A stretch of DNA of 64,000 nucleotides from Glandiceps talaboti (lineage: Eukaryota; Hemichordata; Enteropneusta; Spengelidae). Under the pieces are notes generated by a model. That model searched no databases and was not told the origin of the DNA. It was given only the letters and a program-made list of their open reading frames with translations. The translations under genes and the position numbers were made by a program. This document shows, in pieces, positions 63,340 through 64,000 of the stretch. The stretch is from positions 33,760,176 through 33,824,175 of the forward strand of contig NC_135550.1 in assembly GCF_964340395.1 (NCBI RefSeq). Direction: 5' to 3'. How positions within the stretch are numbered: position 1 is the stretch's first letter; the number at the start of each line of letters is the position of its first letter.

Positions 63340-64000
63340 GCAAAGAGACAGCCATGAAACCTGGGCTTGCCAGAAATGCTGGTAACTGAATTAACATGAC
63401 CTGTGGTGAAATATTAGTAATAAATTGACTTTAGTAATTTTACCAAATCCCAATATCACAAGTTCAACCATAATTTCAGACTTCCTCCTCACATAGATGT
63501 ATATTGGACATCGCGATCAAATATGACGCCGTTTGTAAGGTGGGACATTTGAAATTAAAGTTCGAACTAGAAAAATTACGATTTCGACACTCTTTGTGAA
63601 CTTATGAGTACATATCATATCGATTGCTAATATTTGATCGCTGGGTATGTAATTCTTTTGTAATTGGTGCAAAAGCATTTTGCTGGTGCACTCGAAATAG
63701 GCGATTTCATTGCTTTTCAGAGGACGGCGTTGAGCAAAATGTGTGCACCATCTGCAAGCAGGACTCTAAGTGTAAGCACAGACTTGTATGTGGTGTAAGA
63801 AACCAAACCAGAGTTGCAAGATGAATATGTCAAGGTATGATATATATTGCCTGGATTTTTCAGAGATGGTTTTAAGGTGCCGTCTGCCACATATCCAAGA
63901 CTAACCCTTTGTTTGCATAATGTAAATGTGAAGTTATTCAAGCGCGGTTATTCCCTTGGGGGCTGGCATTGCCTACCCTTAATTCTTCTAAGCTAAGTTC
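63340..64000. other. Window end, no firm gene
   Basis: A plus-strand frame 63624-63824 has a Cys-rich stretch (CTICKQDSKCKHRLVC) after a possible acceptor 'tgcttttcag' (63711-63720), but no further support. It could be an exon of a gene continuing right of the window, or chance. Confidence 0.25.

Overview
This is an AT-rich animal nuclear window made mostly of introns and transposable elements. Genes are split by GT-AG introns, non-LTR retrotransposons of several clades are present, and there are long microsatellites, minisatellites and many moderately diverged dispersed repeats. A CatSper sperm-channel subunit gene together with CR1/L2-type LINEs fits a marine invertebrate, perhaps a non-vertebrate deuterostome such as a hemichordate, lancelet or echinoderm. 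This species guess is inference; nothing in the sequence fixes it. The window has one clear host gene. On the + strand, 21 exons between 841 and 50784 splice with unbroken reading-frame phase into about 819 residues. They end in a family-typical cysteine-rich stem, one transmembrane helix and a charged cytoplasmic tail. I read this as the 3' part of a CatSper auxiliary-subunit gene, best match CATSPERB, with CATSPERE the main alternative. The 5' exons lie left of the window. A single open minus-strand exon near 63.2-63.3 kb may belong to a second, unidentified gene. Layout: 1-1.8 kb, first visible exons. 1.8-13.3 kb, a large intron with a degraded CR1-like LINE on the minus strand (5.2-6.9 kb), an almost intact LINE on the plus strand (about 7.1-9.95 kb) and a hAT-transposase relic (about 11 kb). 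13.3-18 kb, propeller-type exons and a 1.6 kb 38-bp minisatellite. 18.4-22.2 kb, a TTAA-flanked element with terminal inverted repeats over 600 bp, itself interrupted by another repeat. 23.3-28.9 kb, further exons. 29.2-33.5 kb, inverted and compound repeats. 34.3-36.5 kb, exons, one of them with a partial tandem duplicate. 36.7-42.5 kb, a dispersed repeat, a degraded LINE split by a microsatellite-cored inverted-repeat element, and a 0.5 kb MITE. 42.7-50.8 kb, last exons, with tandem repeats in the introns. 52.3-57.5 kb, a repeat nest: a dispersed repeat was hit by an L2-type LINE (8-bp target duplication), which was then hit by a 346-bp TTAA palindrome and by a 5'-truncated L1/Tx1-like LINE. 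58.9-60.5 kb, a third TTAA-bounded element. 62-62.9 kb, a 290-bp tandem array. CatSper subunits act together in the sperm flagellar calcium channel; everything else here looks like mobile or repetitive DNA lying inside and after that gene.
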